Shown piece after piece: positions 16,310-24,328 of a DNA stretch of 56,702 nucleotides. The stretch is from contig CAZFLM010000041.1 in the NCBI GenBank assembly GCA_964519955.1, positions 1 through 56,702 of the forward strand. The letters run 5' to 3'. Below the pieces are notes generated by a model. The model searched no databases, had not been told where the DNA came from, and saw only the letters and a program-made list of their open reading frames with translations. Source of the DNA: CAZFLM01 sp964519955. Lineage in GTDB: Bacteria > Armatimonadota > Chthonomonadetes > Chthonomonadales > CAJBBX01. Each line of letters begins with the position of its first letter. Within the stretch, counting starts at the first letter, position 1. Both the position numbers and the translations under genes were made by a program.

Positions 16310-17778
16310 AGCGCCAACTCGCGATGGGCGTCGACGTGGGCACGCAGGGCGCACGCATCGTCGTGGCTGATGCCTCGGGCAGCGTGGTCGTGCAGGCGGT
16401 GCGCCCGTTCGCCCAGGTCGCCCTCCCCAACCTCCCGCCGGGCCACATCGAGCAGGACCCGCGCGACTGGTGGTCGGCCGTTCGGGAGTGCCTCGCCTCC
16501 GTGCTGGCGGACCTCGACCGGCAGGGACTCCGCGCCGAGGACATCGCGGCAGCATCGGTCGACTCGACCTCGGGCACCGTGGTGCTTCTCGACGAGACCG
16601 GCGAGCCGCTGCGCCCGGCGGTGATGTACAACGACCGGCGCGCCCAGGCCGAAGCCGACGAGGTCAATGCCGCGGCCGGCTCGTTCGGGGGCAAGGTTGG
16701 CTACCGGTTCAACTCCTCGTTCGCCCTGCCCCGCTTGCTCTGGCTCGCCCGGCACGAGCCCGCCCTCTGGGAGCGCGCGCGCCACGCGGCACATGCCGCA
16801 GACTACATCGTGGGCCGCCTCACGGGCTACTTCGGCGTCAGCGATCAGAGCAACGCCCTCAAGACCGGCTTCGACCTCGTCGACTTCGCCTGGCCCGGGT
16901 TCGTGCGGAACCTGCTGGGCGTCGGCGCGAAGAAGCTGCCCCGCATCGTGTGGAGTGGTGACGGGATCGGCCGCGTGTCCGCGCTCTGCGCCGCTGAGAC
17001 CGGGCTCTCGACGACGACGCGGGTGGTCGCGGGCATGACGGACGGCTGCGCCGACCAGGTGTCCTCGGGCGCGCGAGAGGTGGGCGACTGGAACACCGTG
17101 CTGGGCACGACCCTGGTGCTGAAGGGCATGACCGGGGGCCTGCTGCGCGACCCGCTCGGCCGGGTGTACTGCCACCGGCACCCGTCGGGGCGATGGATGC
17201 CGGGCGGCGCCAGCAACGTGGGCGCCCGAGCCCTGGACGAGCGGTTCCCCGGCATCGATCGGGCGGAGTACGGGCGGCGCGCGCTGGCGCTGAGCCCGAC
17301 CGGCCTGGTGGTCTACCCGCTGGCGCAGGCCGGGGAACGCTTCCCGTTCGTCGCGCCGGAGGCCGCGGGGTTCGTGGAGGGCGACGCTGGGGACGAGTTC
17401 GCGCTCTATGCGGGCTACCTGGAGGGCGTGGCGTTCACCGAGCGGCTGGCCTACGAAGTCGTCGAGGACCTGGGAGCGGAGGTGGGACAGCGCATCTACG
17501 CAACCGGCGGCGGCGCGGCGAGCCCCGAGTGGACCCAGATCCGGGCCGATGTGCTGAACCGCGAACTGGTGCTGGCCGACCACCCGGGCGCAGCGATGGG
17601 ATCGGCCATCGTGGCAGCTTCGCGCACGCTCTTCGCCGACCTGGCCGAGGCCACGGGGCACATGGTAACCGCCGAGAGGGTCGTCGCGCCTCGCCCCGCG
17701 AAGACCGCCCGCTACGCCGAGGACTACGCCAGGTTCGTGGAGGCCCTGCTCCGGCGCGGGTACCTGCCCAAGGCCTGA
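16306..17778 (+). CDS. FGGY-family carbohydrate kinase
   Basis: A 490-residue sugar kinase. The ATPase-fold phosphate-1 motif is GVDVGTQGAR near the N-terminus, the second domain starts near GMTDGCADQ (which holds the likely catalytic Asp), and the adenosine motif is ATGGGAASPEWTQIRADVL. It resembles xylulose/ribulose-type kinases; the pentulose or other substrate cannot be fixed from sequence. Its GTG start overlaps the phosphohexomutase stop (16306-16309). Position after a rhamnosidase and a hexose-phosphate mutase suggests use of released sugars, for instance rhamnulose, but this is inference. Length is normal for the family. Confidence 0.9.
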   Translation: MKRQLAMGVDVGTQGARIVVADASGSVVVQAVRPFAQVALPNLPPGHIEQDPRDWWSAVRECLASVLADLDRQGLRAEDIAAASVDSTSGTVVLLDETGEPLRPAVMYNDRRAQAEADEVNAAAGSFGGKVGYRFNSSFALPRLLWLARHEPALWERARHAAHAADYIVGRLTGYFGVSDQSNALKTGFDLVDFAWPGFVRNLLGVGAKKLPRIVWSGDGIGRVSALCAAETGLSTTTRVVAGMTDGCADQVSSGAREVGDWNTVLGTTLVLKGMTGGLLRDPLGRVYCHRHPSGRWMPGGASNVGARALDERFPGIDRAEYGRRALALSPTGLVVYPLAQAGERFPFVAPEAAGFVEGDAGDEFALYAGYLEGVAFTERLAYEVVEDLGAEVGQRIYATGGGAASPEWTQIRADVLNRELVLADHPGAAMGSAIVAASRTLFADLAEATGHMVTAERVVAPRPAKTARYAEDYARFVEALLRRGYLPKA

Positions 17779-17786
17779 CGCGACGA

Positions 17787-17814
17787 AGGGCCGCCGCGCC
17801 CTGCCGACGGCCCT
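17787..17814. terminator. Possible bidirectional terminator between convergent genes
   Basis: AGGGCCG pairs with CGGCCCT around a 14-nt loop, between the sugar kinase and the converging secreted-protein gene. There is no clear T-run, so the call is weak. Confidence 0.35.
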
Positions 17815-17839
17815 CCATCGAGCGTTCGCTGCCCCGTGC

Positions 17840-18721
17840 CTACTTCAGCTCCTCCACTGGCTTTCCGTCGGCCTGCAGCCAGGTCGTCTCTTCCTTGGCG
17901 CTGAGCTGCCCTGAGCCGACCACCGCGATCTTCATGCCGTGGGACTGCACGGTGCCCACCGCCTCGAGCGGGCATGCCATATCAAGCCTCACGAACCGCG
18001 CAAGATCCAGCGCCAGCCACGTGGATCCCGCCAGCTTGAGCGACAGAACGGCATCCAGGCCGGGAGCCTTGGCCTTCACCGGACCTGACAGCTCGATCCG
18101 CGCGCAGGGGTGGCCCGCATCGCTCACAACTTCCACCAGCCTCGCGCGCACCTGGGCGGACGCGACCTTCATGCCGGCGAACAAGCGCCCGAGAGCGCCG
18201 GCGGTCACGTCCCATTCGTCTCCCACCGCCACCTCGTCGGCGGGCAGCAGCCCCTGGAGGTCCTGCCCGAGCCAGCCGGCGGCCTCCACCTTGTCGGCGG
18301 CAGATAGCCCCGGGCGATCGGCCGACACGGTTGCCTTGCCGTTGGTCAGCCCAACGACCACCGTGCGCCCCTGAAGCGCAGAGGTCTTGTCGATGGGACC
18401 CCGCGTCGGCACGTAGACCGTCTCCTCGGCCTTCTCGTGGAAGCGCCGCAGCTTGGTGATGCGCCCGGCCGGTGACACCGCCATGGCGACCTGGGTGTAC
18501 TTCGTACTGGCCGCGAGGCTGATCGTGACCTCCGGCGCCTCCCGGCCCTGCACGCTGGCGAGGAGCGCACAGTTGAACTCATCATCGGCCACTACCGTAC
18601 ACCGATCGCCCACGGCGCTCTTGCACTGGAGTCGGTAGCGCGTCTGCGACGAGGCACGAGAGGACGGCAGCAGTAGGACAGACAGACCGAGACACAGCAG
18701 GGCGACGCGCGACAGGTGCAT
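17840..18721 (-). CDS. Secreted protein of unknown function (DUF6263-like)
   Basis: A 293-residue protein with a signal peptide (1-24) and a beta-rich mature part. The pattern RYRLQCKSAVGDRC near the start, VGDEW in the middle and a final strand-rich segment match the general layout of the DUF6263-type secreted proteins. A similar domain forms the N-terminus of the metzincin at 33763 (compare VGVGDKW there). Two Cys residues in RLQCKSAVGDRCTVV could form a disulphide. It lies 53 bp downstream of the hybrid histidine kinase gene on the same strand, so the two may share a transcript. AAGGA precedes the ATG. Function unknown. Confidence 0.65.
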   Translation of the reverse strand: MHLSRVALLCLGLSVLLLPSSRASSQTRYRLQCKSAVGDRCTVVADDEFNCALLASVQGREAPEVTISLAASTKYTQVAMAVSPAGRITKLRRFHEKAEETVYVPTRGPIDKTSALQGRTVVVGLTNGKATVSADRPGLSAADKVEAAGWLGQDLQGLLPADEVAVGDEWDVTAGALGRLFAGMKVASAQVRARLVEVVSDAGHPCARIELSGPVKAKAPGLDAVLSLKLAGSTWLALDLARFVRLDMACPLEAVGTVQSHGMKIAVVGSGQLSAKEETTWLQADGKPVEELK

Positions 18722-18774
18722 CGATGCGTTCCTTTCGGGAGTGCAGGGGTTGGGGTGCCGGCCCGTCGGCGAAG

Positions 18775-20850
18775 CTATGGCTTTGGCTCGCCGTCGCCAA
18801 GGAGGTCGCGAACGCGCTTGGCCAGCGTGCGCGGCGAGAACGGCTTCGCGAGGAACTGGATGCCCTCCTCGAGAACGCCATGCCTCACCACGGCTTGGTC
18901 CGCGTACCCGGAGACATACAGCACCTTCATCGACGGGTGCCGAAGCGCAAGCTTCTCGGCCAGTTCGCGACCGCTCATCCTTGGCATCACCACGTCCGTC
19001 ACCAGCAGGTCGATCCGGTTGGCGCCGGCCATCTCCAGCGCGGCCTCGCCGTTCTCGGCTTCGAGGACTGCGTAGCCGAGAGAGCGCAGCGCCGTGGTGG
19101 TCATGGCGCGGACCAGGTCCTCATCCTCCACTACCAGGACCGTCTCGATCCCGGAGGGCAAGGTGGCTGCGCGAGAGACCGGCGGGGGCTGGTGGATCGG
19201 GGCATCGATGCGCGGCAGGTACACCTTGAAGGTCGTGCCTGCGCCCGGCTCGCTGTACACCCAGATATGTCCCCCTGCCTGCTTCACGATGCCATGGCAG
19301 GTCGCCAGGCCCAGTCCCGTTCCCTTGCCCACCTGCTTCGTGGTGAAGAACGGCTCGAACACGCGGGCGCGGACCGCCGGGCTCATACCGATCCCGGTGT
19401 CGGTGACCGCGCACATCACGTAGTCGCCGGGAACGACTTCGGCGTACTGGCGCGCGTAGTCGTCGTCCAGATACACATTCTGCGTTTCGATGGTGAGCGT
19501 CCCGCCGCTCGGCATCGCGTCGCGCGCGTTCACCGCCAGGTTCACCAGGATCTGCTCGAACTGGCCCGGGTCCACACTGATGTTGCCGCTCGCGGGATCG
19601 GGCACCGTTATCAGGTGGATGTCCTCGCCGATGAGCCTCCGCAGCAGGCTGCTCGCCTCCACGACAAGCGTGTTCACGCTGGCCACCCGCGGCTTGATCA
19701 TCCGCTTGCGCGCGAATGCCAGAAGCTGGCTCGTGAGCGCCGCGGCGTGCTCCGACGCCAGCCGTATCTGCTGGACGTAACCGGTCACGCGGCCGGGCAT
19801 GAGGGGCTCCCCCTGCAGTTCCAGCTCGGCCAACTCGGCGTAGCCGCTGATGGCGGTCAGCAGGTTGTTGAAGTCGTGCGCGACGCCGCCCGCCAGGCGG
19901 CCGATGCCCTCGATCTTCTGCGCCTGCAGCAGGTTGTCCTCGAGCCGCTTGCGCTCCGTGATGTCCACCATCAGCCCGACCATCATGGGGCGGTTGGTCG
20001 CCCTGTCGCGAACGACGCGCCCCGTACAGCCGAACCAGCATTGGCGCCCGTCGCCCCGGAGCGCGCGGAAGGTACCGTCGAACTCTCCCCCCGACTCGGC
20101 GGCCGCGCGCGCCTCCAGCTCCAGCGTCTCGCGGTCTTCCGGATGGACAAACCTGAACACCTCGTCCAGCATCTCGGGCCGCGTGTCGTGGGACACCCCG
20201 AACAGCTCGTACATCTCGTCCGATCCCGAGATGCGGTTCGCCTCGAGGTCCCACTCCCACGTCGCCATACGCCCCACCTTCAGGGCGAAACGCAAGCGAT
20301 CCTCGCTGGCGTGCAGGGTCTCTTCGACGCGAATGCGCTCGAGCGCGCCGGCGCAGTGGTCCGCCAGATGCTGGAGGGTCTCCAGGTCGTGCTGGGTATA
20401 CGCCTGGTACGTGTAGCTCTGGATGGACAGCACGCCGCAGATGCGCCCTCCGTAGCGGGCAGGAACGTACAGGAGCGACGCGGAGGGACGGCTGACGTCG
20501 CCGAATGGCACCGAGCCCGAGGGGTACGCGTCGCCGGGGGCAGGCGGCTCGCGAAGGACGATCATCGCCCCCTCCGAGATCGCCCGTCCCGACATCCCGC
20601 ACGGCGGCTCGGCCGTGTAGGCATGGCCCACCGGCACGCGCCGGCCGTCCACCACATCGACGCTGAGAACCGGGCGCATGAGGCCGGTCTCGGGCGAGTA
20701 GAGCACCACGCTGCACGCGTCCCAGCCGATAAGCTTATCCGCCACGTCCATGATGATCGTGGCAGCCTCGACCGGGGTCCGCGAGGCACAGAGGCGGTAC
20801 CCGAGTTCCGAGAGGACGAGTTCGATGTCCGTCGAGCGACGGTCGAGCAT
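18775..20850 (-). CDS. Hybrid sensor histidine kinase (GAF-PAS-HisKA-HATPase-REC)
   Basis: A 691-residue soluble kinase. A GAF domain spans about 1-175 and a PAS domain about 185-305. A HisKA dimerisation helix carries phospho-acceptor H325 in GGVAHDFNNLL, HATPase_c covers about 420-550 (NARDAM, DTGIGM, GTGLGL), and a receiver domain covers 568-685 with D619 in LLVTDVVMPR. There is no membrane segment, so it senses a cytoplasmic signal through GAF/PAS. The fused receiver suggests an intramolecular phosphorelay. No separate response regulator is adjacent, making it an orphan. The ATG has GGAG seven bases upstream. It is divergent from the NupG-like transporter across a 193-bp region. Confidence 0.92.
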   Translation of the reverse strand: MLDRRSTDIELVLSELGYRLCASRTPVEAATIIMDVADKLIGWDACSVVLYSPETGLMRPVLSVDVVDGRRVPVGHAYTAEPPCGMSGRAISEGAMIVLREPPAPGDAYPSGSVPFGDVSRPSASLLYVPARYGGRICGVLSIQSYTYQAYTQHDLETLQHLADHCAGALERIRVEETLHASEDRLRFALKVGRMATWEWDLEANRISGSDEMYELFGVSHDTRPEMLDEVFRFVHPEDRETLELEARAAAESGGEFDGTFRALRGDGRQCWFGCTGRVVRDRATNRPMMVGLMVDITERKRLEDNLLQAQKIEGIGRLAGGVAHDFNNLLTAISGYAELAELELQGEPLMPGRVTGYVQQIRLASEHAAALTSQLLAFARKRMIKPRVASVNTLVVEASSLLRRLIGEDIHLITVPDPASGNISVDPGQFEQILVNLAVNARDAMPSGGTLTIETQNVYLDDDYARQYAEVVPGDYVMCAVTDTGIGMSPAVRARVFEPFFTTKQVGKGTGLGLATCHGIVKQAGGHIWVYSEPGAGTTFKVYLPRIDAPIHQPPPVSRAATLPSGIETVLVVEDEDLVRAMTTTALRSLGYAVLEAENGEAALEMAGANRIDLLVTDVVMPRMSGRELAEKLALRHPSMKVLYVSGYADQAVVRHGVLEEGIQFLAKPFSPRTLAKRVRDLLGDGEPKP

Positions 20851-21043
20851 ACGGATGCTCCATCCATGAGTTGCAGCGGTTCAGTTCAGGATCGGTGCGC
20901 GCCATTCCTGCCTGTAGAGGCGCTTGGGCGACCCGGTCGATGTACCGGAAAAAGAAAGGACAGGTCCGTCCTAGCGTCGAACAAGCAGTCAACGAAACGA
21001 CTACTCGCGCGCCGGGATGTGCCGGCCGCGTTTGGAGGTTGAT

Positions 21044-22264
21044 ATGCCGATAGGCATGCGCGTACGACTGAGCGTGATGATGTTCTTCCAGTACTTCGCG
21101 TGGGGCGCCTGGGCCGTCACGCTGGGCACCTACATGGGCGCGCTGAAGTTCACTGATCTCGAGAAGGGCACGGCGTATGGTGCGTCGGCCATCGCTGCGA
21201 TGATCTCTCCGTTCTTCGTCGGAGTGGTCGCCGACCGCTTCTTCTCTACGGAGCGCATCCTCGGCGTTCTGCACATCGCGGCTGCCGCCCTGATGTACTA
21301 CGCCACCACGATCGCGTCCTTCGGGCTCTTCTATGGCGTGCTGCTCGCCTACACGCTGTGCTACATGCCCACCATCGCTCTCACGAACTCCCTCTCCTTC
21401 CAGCACATGGAGGACCCCGGCAAGCAGTTCCCGGGCATCCGCGTCCTCGGAACCATCGGGTGGATCGTGGCAGGCCTCATCATCGGGTTCATGAAGGTCG
21501 AGAACACGAACGTCCCGCTCATGATCGCTGCGGGCGCCTCGCTCGTCCTGGGCCTCTATTGCTTCACGCTGCCGCACACCCCGCCGAAGGGCGTCGGCGA
21601 GCCGATCCGCCTCGGCAGCCTCATCGGCCTCGATGCGCTGAAGCTCATGAAGGAGCGCTCCTTCGCCATCTTCGCCATCGGCTCATTCCTCATCTGCATC
21701 CCGCTGGCCTTCTACTACAACTTCACGAACCCGTTCCTGAACGAGGTGGGCGTCGTGAACGCCGCCGGCAAGCAGACGATGGGCCAGATGTCCGAGATCT
21801 TCTTCATGCTCGTCCTGCCGCTCATCTTCGTACGGTTGGGCGTGAAGAAGCTCCTTCTGATCGGTATGGCCGCATGGGCCATCCGCTACGTCTGCTTCGC
21901 CTTCGGCAACTCGGGCCCGCTCGTCTGGCTGTTCTACCTGGGCATCCTGCTGCACGGCGTCTGCTATGACTTCTTCTTCGTAACCGGGCAGATCTACGTT
22001 GACAAGGTCGCATCCGAGAAGATCCGCAGCGCCGCCCAAGGGTTCATTGCCTTCATCACGTATGGCGCTGGCATGATCGTTGGATCACTGGCATCTGGCA
22101 AGCTCGTAGGCCAGCACGTCACTCCCGACGGCAAGCACGACTGGACCGCGATCTGGATCATCCCGGCCATCGCCGCGGCGGTCGTCCTGGTGCTCTTCGC
22201 CGCCCTGTTCAGCGACAAGAACGGCAAGCCCGCCAACGAAGAGGGCGAGCCGGCCCCGGCGTAG
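21044..22264 (+). CDS. NupG-like MFS nucleoside transporter
   Basis: A 406-residue membrane protein with about twelve segments, close to the nucleoside:H+ symporter (NupG/XapB) family. Diagnostic stretches are FFQYFAWGAWAVTLGTYMG at the N-terminus and FPGIRVLGTIGWI in the middle. It would import nucleosides or related sugars; NupG-like carriers in polysaccharide degraders often lie in sugar loci, so the substrate is open. The start at 21044 has TTGGAGGT at the right distance. A strong terminator follows at 22293. The divergent neighbour is the hybrid kinase, which might control it; that link is speculative. Confidence 0.88.
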   Translation: MPIGMRVRLSVMMFFQYFAWGAWAVTLGTYMGALKFTDLEKGTAYGASAIAAMISPFFVGVVADRFFSTERILGVLHIAAAALMYYATTIASFGLFYGVLLAYTLCYMPTIALTNSLSFQHMEDPGKQFPGIRVLGTIGWIVAGLIIGFMKVENTNVPLMIAAGASLVLGLYCFTLPHTPPKGVGEPIRLGSLIGLDALKLMKERSFAIFAIGSFLICIPLAFYYNFTNPFLNEVGVVNAAGKQTMGQMSEIFFMLVLPLIFVRLGVKKLLLIGMAAWAIRYVCFAFGNSGPLVWLFYLGILLHGVCYDFFFVTGQIYVDKVASEKIRSAAQGFIAFITYGAGMIVGSLASGKLVGQHVTPDGKHDWTAIWIIPAIAAAVVLVLFAALFSDKNGKPANEEGEPAPA

Positions 22265-22292
22265 TCTCGAGCGCCGAGTGTGTGCTGCAGCG

Positions 22293-22329
22293 GAGGGGGC
22301 GGGCCAAAGCGGCCGCCCCCTCTTCTCTT
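22293..22329 (+). terminator. Rho-independent terminator after the transporter gene
   Basis: GAGGGGGCGG pairs perfectly with CCGCCCCCTC over 10 bp and is followed by TTCTCTT. It lies 28 bp after the NupG-like stop. Confidence 0.8.
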
Positions 22330-22428
22330 GCCGCCTCGCAGGGCACGCAGGGCCGCCCGTGCGCAACTGACGCGCGGTTGGACGAGGAGGATGCGCCCGC
22401 CATCGATGCAGCGCAGCGGCCCAAATGC

Positions 22429-22466
22429 ACGACGGGGCAACGCTCTGAGTGGCGCTGCCCCGTCGT
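22429..22466 (-). terminator. Terminator-like hairpin after the PEP-CTERM gene
   Basis: ACGACGGGGCA pairs with TGCCCCGTCGT over 11 bp around a 16-nt loop, 24 bp beyond the PEP-CTERM stop on the minus strand. The tail has few T residues. Confidence 0.65.
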
Positions 22467-22490
22467 ACTAGAGCCGGTAGCCGCTGGCAC

Positions 22491-23153
22491 CTATGCCCGC
22501 GCGCGTCTCCGCAGGACCACTCCGGCGACGCCGGCGCCCACGAGCAGGGCCAGGACGCCCGGCTCCGGCACGTCGGCCGTGCCGCCGCCAGCCTGCAGCC
22601 CGTCGATCACTGCGTAGTTGCCGGTGTACTTCACCGTCTTGATCGGCGTCGTGGAGGCCCAGCCATGCCAGTCCAGCGTCCCGTCGCCCGCGTAGGTGAT
22701 GGTGTCGGTGCCGATCACCGAGCCGGCGGCATCGAGGAACTCGACTGTAAGCGGGTCCACGAGGTCGCCACTCACGTACGCATAGGCCCAGTACGCGCCG
22801 AACGAGTCCACCGCGGTATCGAACGTGATGGTCGTCGTCTGCGACGCGCCGTTGACGCCCATGCCCTTGGTGCCGTCCGACACCGAAGCATCGCCGAAGT
22901 CGCCCAGGTTGAAGAGGGCGGCGCCCGGGTCCACGTAGACCACCATCAGGCCGTTCGCGATAGACGCGGAGCCACCCATGATGTCCGTGGGATCATTCAG
23001 GTAGTAGGGACCGGTGAAGTAGTCGGCGAAGCCCTCCCACGTCTCGGAGTGGTCACCGGTGAAGGGGGCGATCGAGGACAACTGCGCGCGACAGGGCAAG
23101 GCAAGCGCTAGCGACGCCGCACAGAGCAGCGCCGCTACAGGGGCGAAACGCAT
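22491..23153 (-). CDS. PEP-CTERM sorting domain protein
   Basis: A 220-residue exported protein with a signal peptide (1-24), a beta-rich body and a C-terminal PEP-CTERM tail: VPEPG, a hydrophobic helix and the basic end RRRARA. Such tails are recognised by exosortase for anchoring or release at the cell surface, linked with exopolysaccharide. The body contains repeated short beta motifs but no domain I can name. GGGAG precedes the ATG by six bases. A sigma-54-like promoter lies upstream at 23213-23228, similar to the one before the second PEP-CTERM gene at 53429. No exosortase gene is in the window. Confidence 0.88.
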   Translation of the reverse strand: MRFAPVAALLCAASLALALPCRAQLSSIAPFTGDHSETWEGFADYFTGPYYLNDPTDIMGGSASIANGLMVVYVDPGAALFNLGDFGDASVSDGTKGMGVNGASQTTTITFDTAVDSFGAYWAYAYVSGDLVDPLTVEFLDAAGSVIGTDTITYAGDGTLDWHGWASTTPIKTVKYTGNYAVIDGLQAGGGTADVPEPGVLALLVGAGVAGVVLRRRARA

Positions 23154-23212
23154 TCATATCTCCCAGAAGTGGTCTAGGACGCCCACAGTGGCGCGCCCGG
23201 TAGTACTGCCGG

Positions 23213-23228
23213 TGCAAGAAGCGCACCA
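23213..23228 (-). promoter_or_regulatory. Sigma-54-type (-24/-12) promoter of the PEP-CTERM gene
   Basis: Read on the minus strand the site is TGGTGCGCTTCTTGCA, with GG and GC separated by exactly 10 bases as RpoN promoters require. It lies 59 bp ahead of the start codon. It shares 13 of 16 bases with the site at 53327-53342. Confidence 0.6.
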
Positions 23229-23312
23229 CCGAGGGGCAGGGCAGGCAAACGCCGGCAAACCTGGTAATTGTACCGGCCCACAGCGCCGCTCGGAGGACAG
23301 TGGCGTACGCAT

Positions 23313-24269
23313 CTACCCCTGGCCGCGCAGCGCCGCCTCGATCTCCGCCATGTCTGCGTCCGCCAGGGAGAAGCCCATCGCGCCCACGTTCTGCTCCACC
23401 TGATCCGGCCGCCGCGCGCCGACGATGGCCCCGGTCACCGCCGGGTGCGCCAGCGTCCAGGCCACCGCAACATTGCCCACGGTCCGCCCGTAGCGCGCCG
23501 CGATGGGCCGCAGCCGCTCGACGAACGCCAGGTTCTCCGTCAGCCGCGGCTCCTGGAAGTAGGGATTGCGCCGACGCCAGTCGTCCGGCTGCACGCGCGA
23601 GAGGTCGAACGTGCCGGAGAGCAGACCCGCCTGCATCGGGCTGTAGACGATGACACCCGTGCCGTTCCGCTCGCACCAGGGCAGGGTCTCGGCGGCCACG
23701 TCCTGGCGCAGCAGGCTGAAGGGAGGCTGCAGGCTGTCCACGTGTGCGACGGCCTGGATGCGCTCCAGCAGCGGCACGTCGAAGTTGCTCACGCCGATCC
23801 ACCGCGTCTTGCCCTCGGCCTGCAGCGCGGCCATCGCCGCCCAAGACTCCTCCACAGGGGTGCCCGTCTCGTTGTCCGGCCAGTGGAACTGGAACAGGTC
23901 GACGTAGTCCATCCCGAGCCGGCGAAGGCTGTCGTCGAGCTGCCGCCGGATGCTGTCGGGCCGCAGGTCGCTGTGCGGCGCATCGCCCTCGCCCTTCACG
24001 CGCCCGCACTTGGTGAACACCAGCACGTCCTCGCGCCGCATGCCGCGCACGGCCTCGCCCACCACCTCCTCCGAGTGGCCCCACCCGTAGACCGCGGCCG
24101 TGTCGATCCAGTTGGCGCCCAGGTCCAGCGCCCGCCGGATGGCCGCGACCGACTCCGCGTCGTCCTGGCTCCCCCACCCGAAGAGCCACGGTCCGCCGGC
24201 CGCCCAGGCCCCGAACCCCACGGTGGTGATCTCGGGACCGTTCTTCCCCAACCTGCGCTTCTCGATCAT
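23313..24269 (-). CDS. Aldo/keto reductase
   Basis: A 318-residue (alpha/beta)8 NAD(P)H-dependent oxidoreductase. The catalytic tetrad is D56, Y61 (DTAAVYGWGHSEE), K87 (VFTKCG) and H129 (FQFHWPD). The C-terminal cofactor site includes GAIVGARRPDQVEQN. It reduces a carbonyl to an alcohol or works in reverse on sugars; substrate unknown. The start at 24269 is chosen because GGAG lies six bases before it; two upstream in-frame ATGs lack one. It is downstream of the GH51 gene on the same strand with a 59-bp gap and may be co-transcribed, which would fit a role in pentose use. Confidence 0.92.
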   Translation of the reverse strand: MIEKRRLGKNGPEITTVGFGAWAAGGPWLFGWGSQDDAESVAAIRRALDLGANWIDTAAVYGWGHSEEVVGEAVRGMRREDVLVFTKCGRVKGEGDAPHSDLRPDSIRRQLDDSLRRLGMDYVDLFQFHWPDNETGTPVEESWAAMAALQAEGKTRWIGVSNFDVPLLERIQAVAHVDSLQPPFSLLRQDVAAETLPWCERNGTGVIVYSPMQAGLLSGTFDLSRVQPDDWRRRNPYFQEPRLTENLAFVERLRPIAARYGRTVGNVAVAWTLAHPAVTGAIVGARRPDQVEQNVGAMGFSLADADMAEIEAALRGQG

Positions 24270-24328
24270 CTCACGCTCCATTCCTGGTCCGACACCAGGG
24301 CGCGGCAAGCAGCGCCCCTACTCACCGT